The notes under the pieces were generated by a model, which made no database searches, had not been told where the DNA came from, and saw nothing but the letters and a program-made list of their open reading frames with translations. Positions 63,436-64,000 of a stretch of DNA of 64,000 nt are shown one piece after another. Source of the stretch: Syntrophomonas sp. (lineage in GTDB: Bacteria; Bacillota; Syntrophomonadia; Syntrophomonadales; Syntrophomonadaceae); contig JAENYG010000004.1 in the NCBI GenBank assembly GCA_016841875.1, forward strand, positions 1 to 64,000. The letters run 5' to 3'. A program made the position numbers and the translations under genes. Positions within the stretch are counted from its first letter, which is position 1, and each line of letters begins with the position of its first letter.

Positions 63436-64000
63436 TTACTGACCTTTACCCACATCATGCTGGGTGTCTTTTCTCCCGGTCATTACAGCAAAATTAAAAT
63501 ATTTGTAAGCACAATCAACATCGGCGAATCCAGCCTGTCTAAGCCATTGGAGCTGTATATCCAATTTTGCTTCCTGGTCTAACTTCATTCTCTCATAACA
63601 AGCCTCAATCTCATCACTTGTTAAGCTGTTACTCCCAACAAACCTTTTCCATTCTCGTTTAAATAGAGCATCTAAAACCGCTGTATTACCAGCAACCTGA
63701 TCTGCATTTACAAAAACCCCCTGATCCTCTAGAGATAGATAGCATTTACTATAAAGCTGTTCCTTATTATTATCAGGTAAATGATGAATCGATAATGCAG
63801 ATACTATGATGTCATATTTCTCCTCAAAAACGAATTGCTGGTAATCTTCACATATAAATCTAACCCAGGGTCGTTCTTGAAAACGCAGTCTTGCTACCTC
63901 TAGCATACCCTCAGAAATATCTATCAGTGTAAGCCGGGCAGTCGGAAATTTTCCCAGCACATATGATGACAGCAGGCCTGTTCCGGCACCAATATCTAAA
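63436..64000 (-). CDS. SAM-dependent methyltransferase, cut by the window end
   Basis: Class I methyltransferase, partial. The frame runs beyond the window end, so the N-terminus is missing. Motif I reads DIGAGTGLLSSYV just inside the window, followed by LTLIDISEGMLEVARLR, ICEDYQQFVF and IIVSALSIHHLPDNNKE. These motifs are typical of UbiE/Trm112-independent small-molecule methyltransferases. The substrate is unknown. Confidence 0.85.
   Translation of the reverse strand, partial: LDIGAGTGLLSSYVLGKFPTARLTLIDISEGMLEVARLRFQERPWVRFICEDYQQFVFEEKYDIIVSALSIHHLPDNNKEQLYSKCYLSLEDQGVFVNADQVAGNTAVLDALFKREWKRFVGSNSLTSDEIEACYERMKLDQEAKLDIQLQWLRQAGFADVDCAYKYFNFAVMTGRKDTQHDVGKGQ

Overview
The window reads as a chromosomal segment of a spore-forming, low-to-mid GC Firmicute of the Clostridia type. 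The evidence is spoVS, spoIIIE/ftsK, tepA-ylzJ and remA, two gene blocks in the order known from Bacillus and Clostridia, an FMN riboswitch in front of ribD, and B. subtilis-type promoters. A member of the Syntrophomonadaceae is my best guess from overall protein style, but this is not proven. Nearly all genes lie on the minus strand.

Layout. 1-4800: an EF-G paralogue with a textbook promoter, an isochorismatase-fold hydrolase, an unknown membrane protein and a short dUTPase. 4893-7884: an agr-type peptide signalling locus, consisting of a kinase-less membrane protein, AgrB, an AgrD precursor of 43 residues that is easily missed, and a membrane GGDEF/HD-GYP protein in place of the usual AgrC-AgrA two-component pair. 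8188-10520: a lone GIY-YIG protein and an AbrB/ABC-2 transporter cassette with a perfect operator palindrome. Then tRNA-Leu(CAG), a radical SAM protein and a DUF1646 transporter. 13714-17440: the riboflavin operon ribD-ribE-ribBA-ribH behind its riboswitch. 17481-33923: the conserved block yicC-remA-gmk-rpoZ-coaBC-metK followed by priA-def-fmt-DUF116-Zn protease-rsmB-rlmN-prpC-prkC-rsgA-rpe. 34224-36956: a Ca2+-type P-ATPase. 37419-41489: a degenerate family-4 UDG-like protein, a LysM-NlpC hydrolase, a PHP protein and a dipeptidase. 41590-60062: the second conserved block, with spoVS, ymdB, rny, recA, thpR, cinA, an FtsH-like protease, rimO, rodZ, an HTH-PfkB protein, spoIIIE, uppP, ylzJ and tepA. 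It is interrupted by padR and a nitronate monooxygenase gene. 60179-64000: an MFS pump with a TetR regulator, a gene graveyard, an Fpg-like protein without the catalytic proline, and a methyltransferase cut by the window end.

The most interesting points are the agr/HD-GYP locus, where a cyclic peptide may feed directly into cyclic-di-GMP turnover; a set of long, near-perfect intergenic palindromes carrying GGGGAC or GTGTCAGGCAC motifs, one flanked by a 16-bp direct repeat; several enzyme-family members that lack key residues (Fpg-like, UDG-like, dUTPase, GGDEF); and two genes (ribE, tetR) whose start regions point to AUC or AUU initiation or to small sequence errors.
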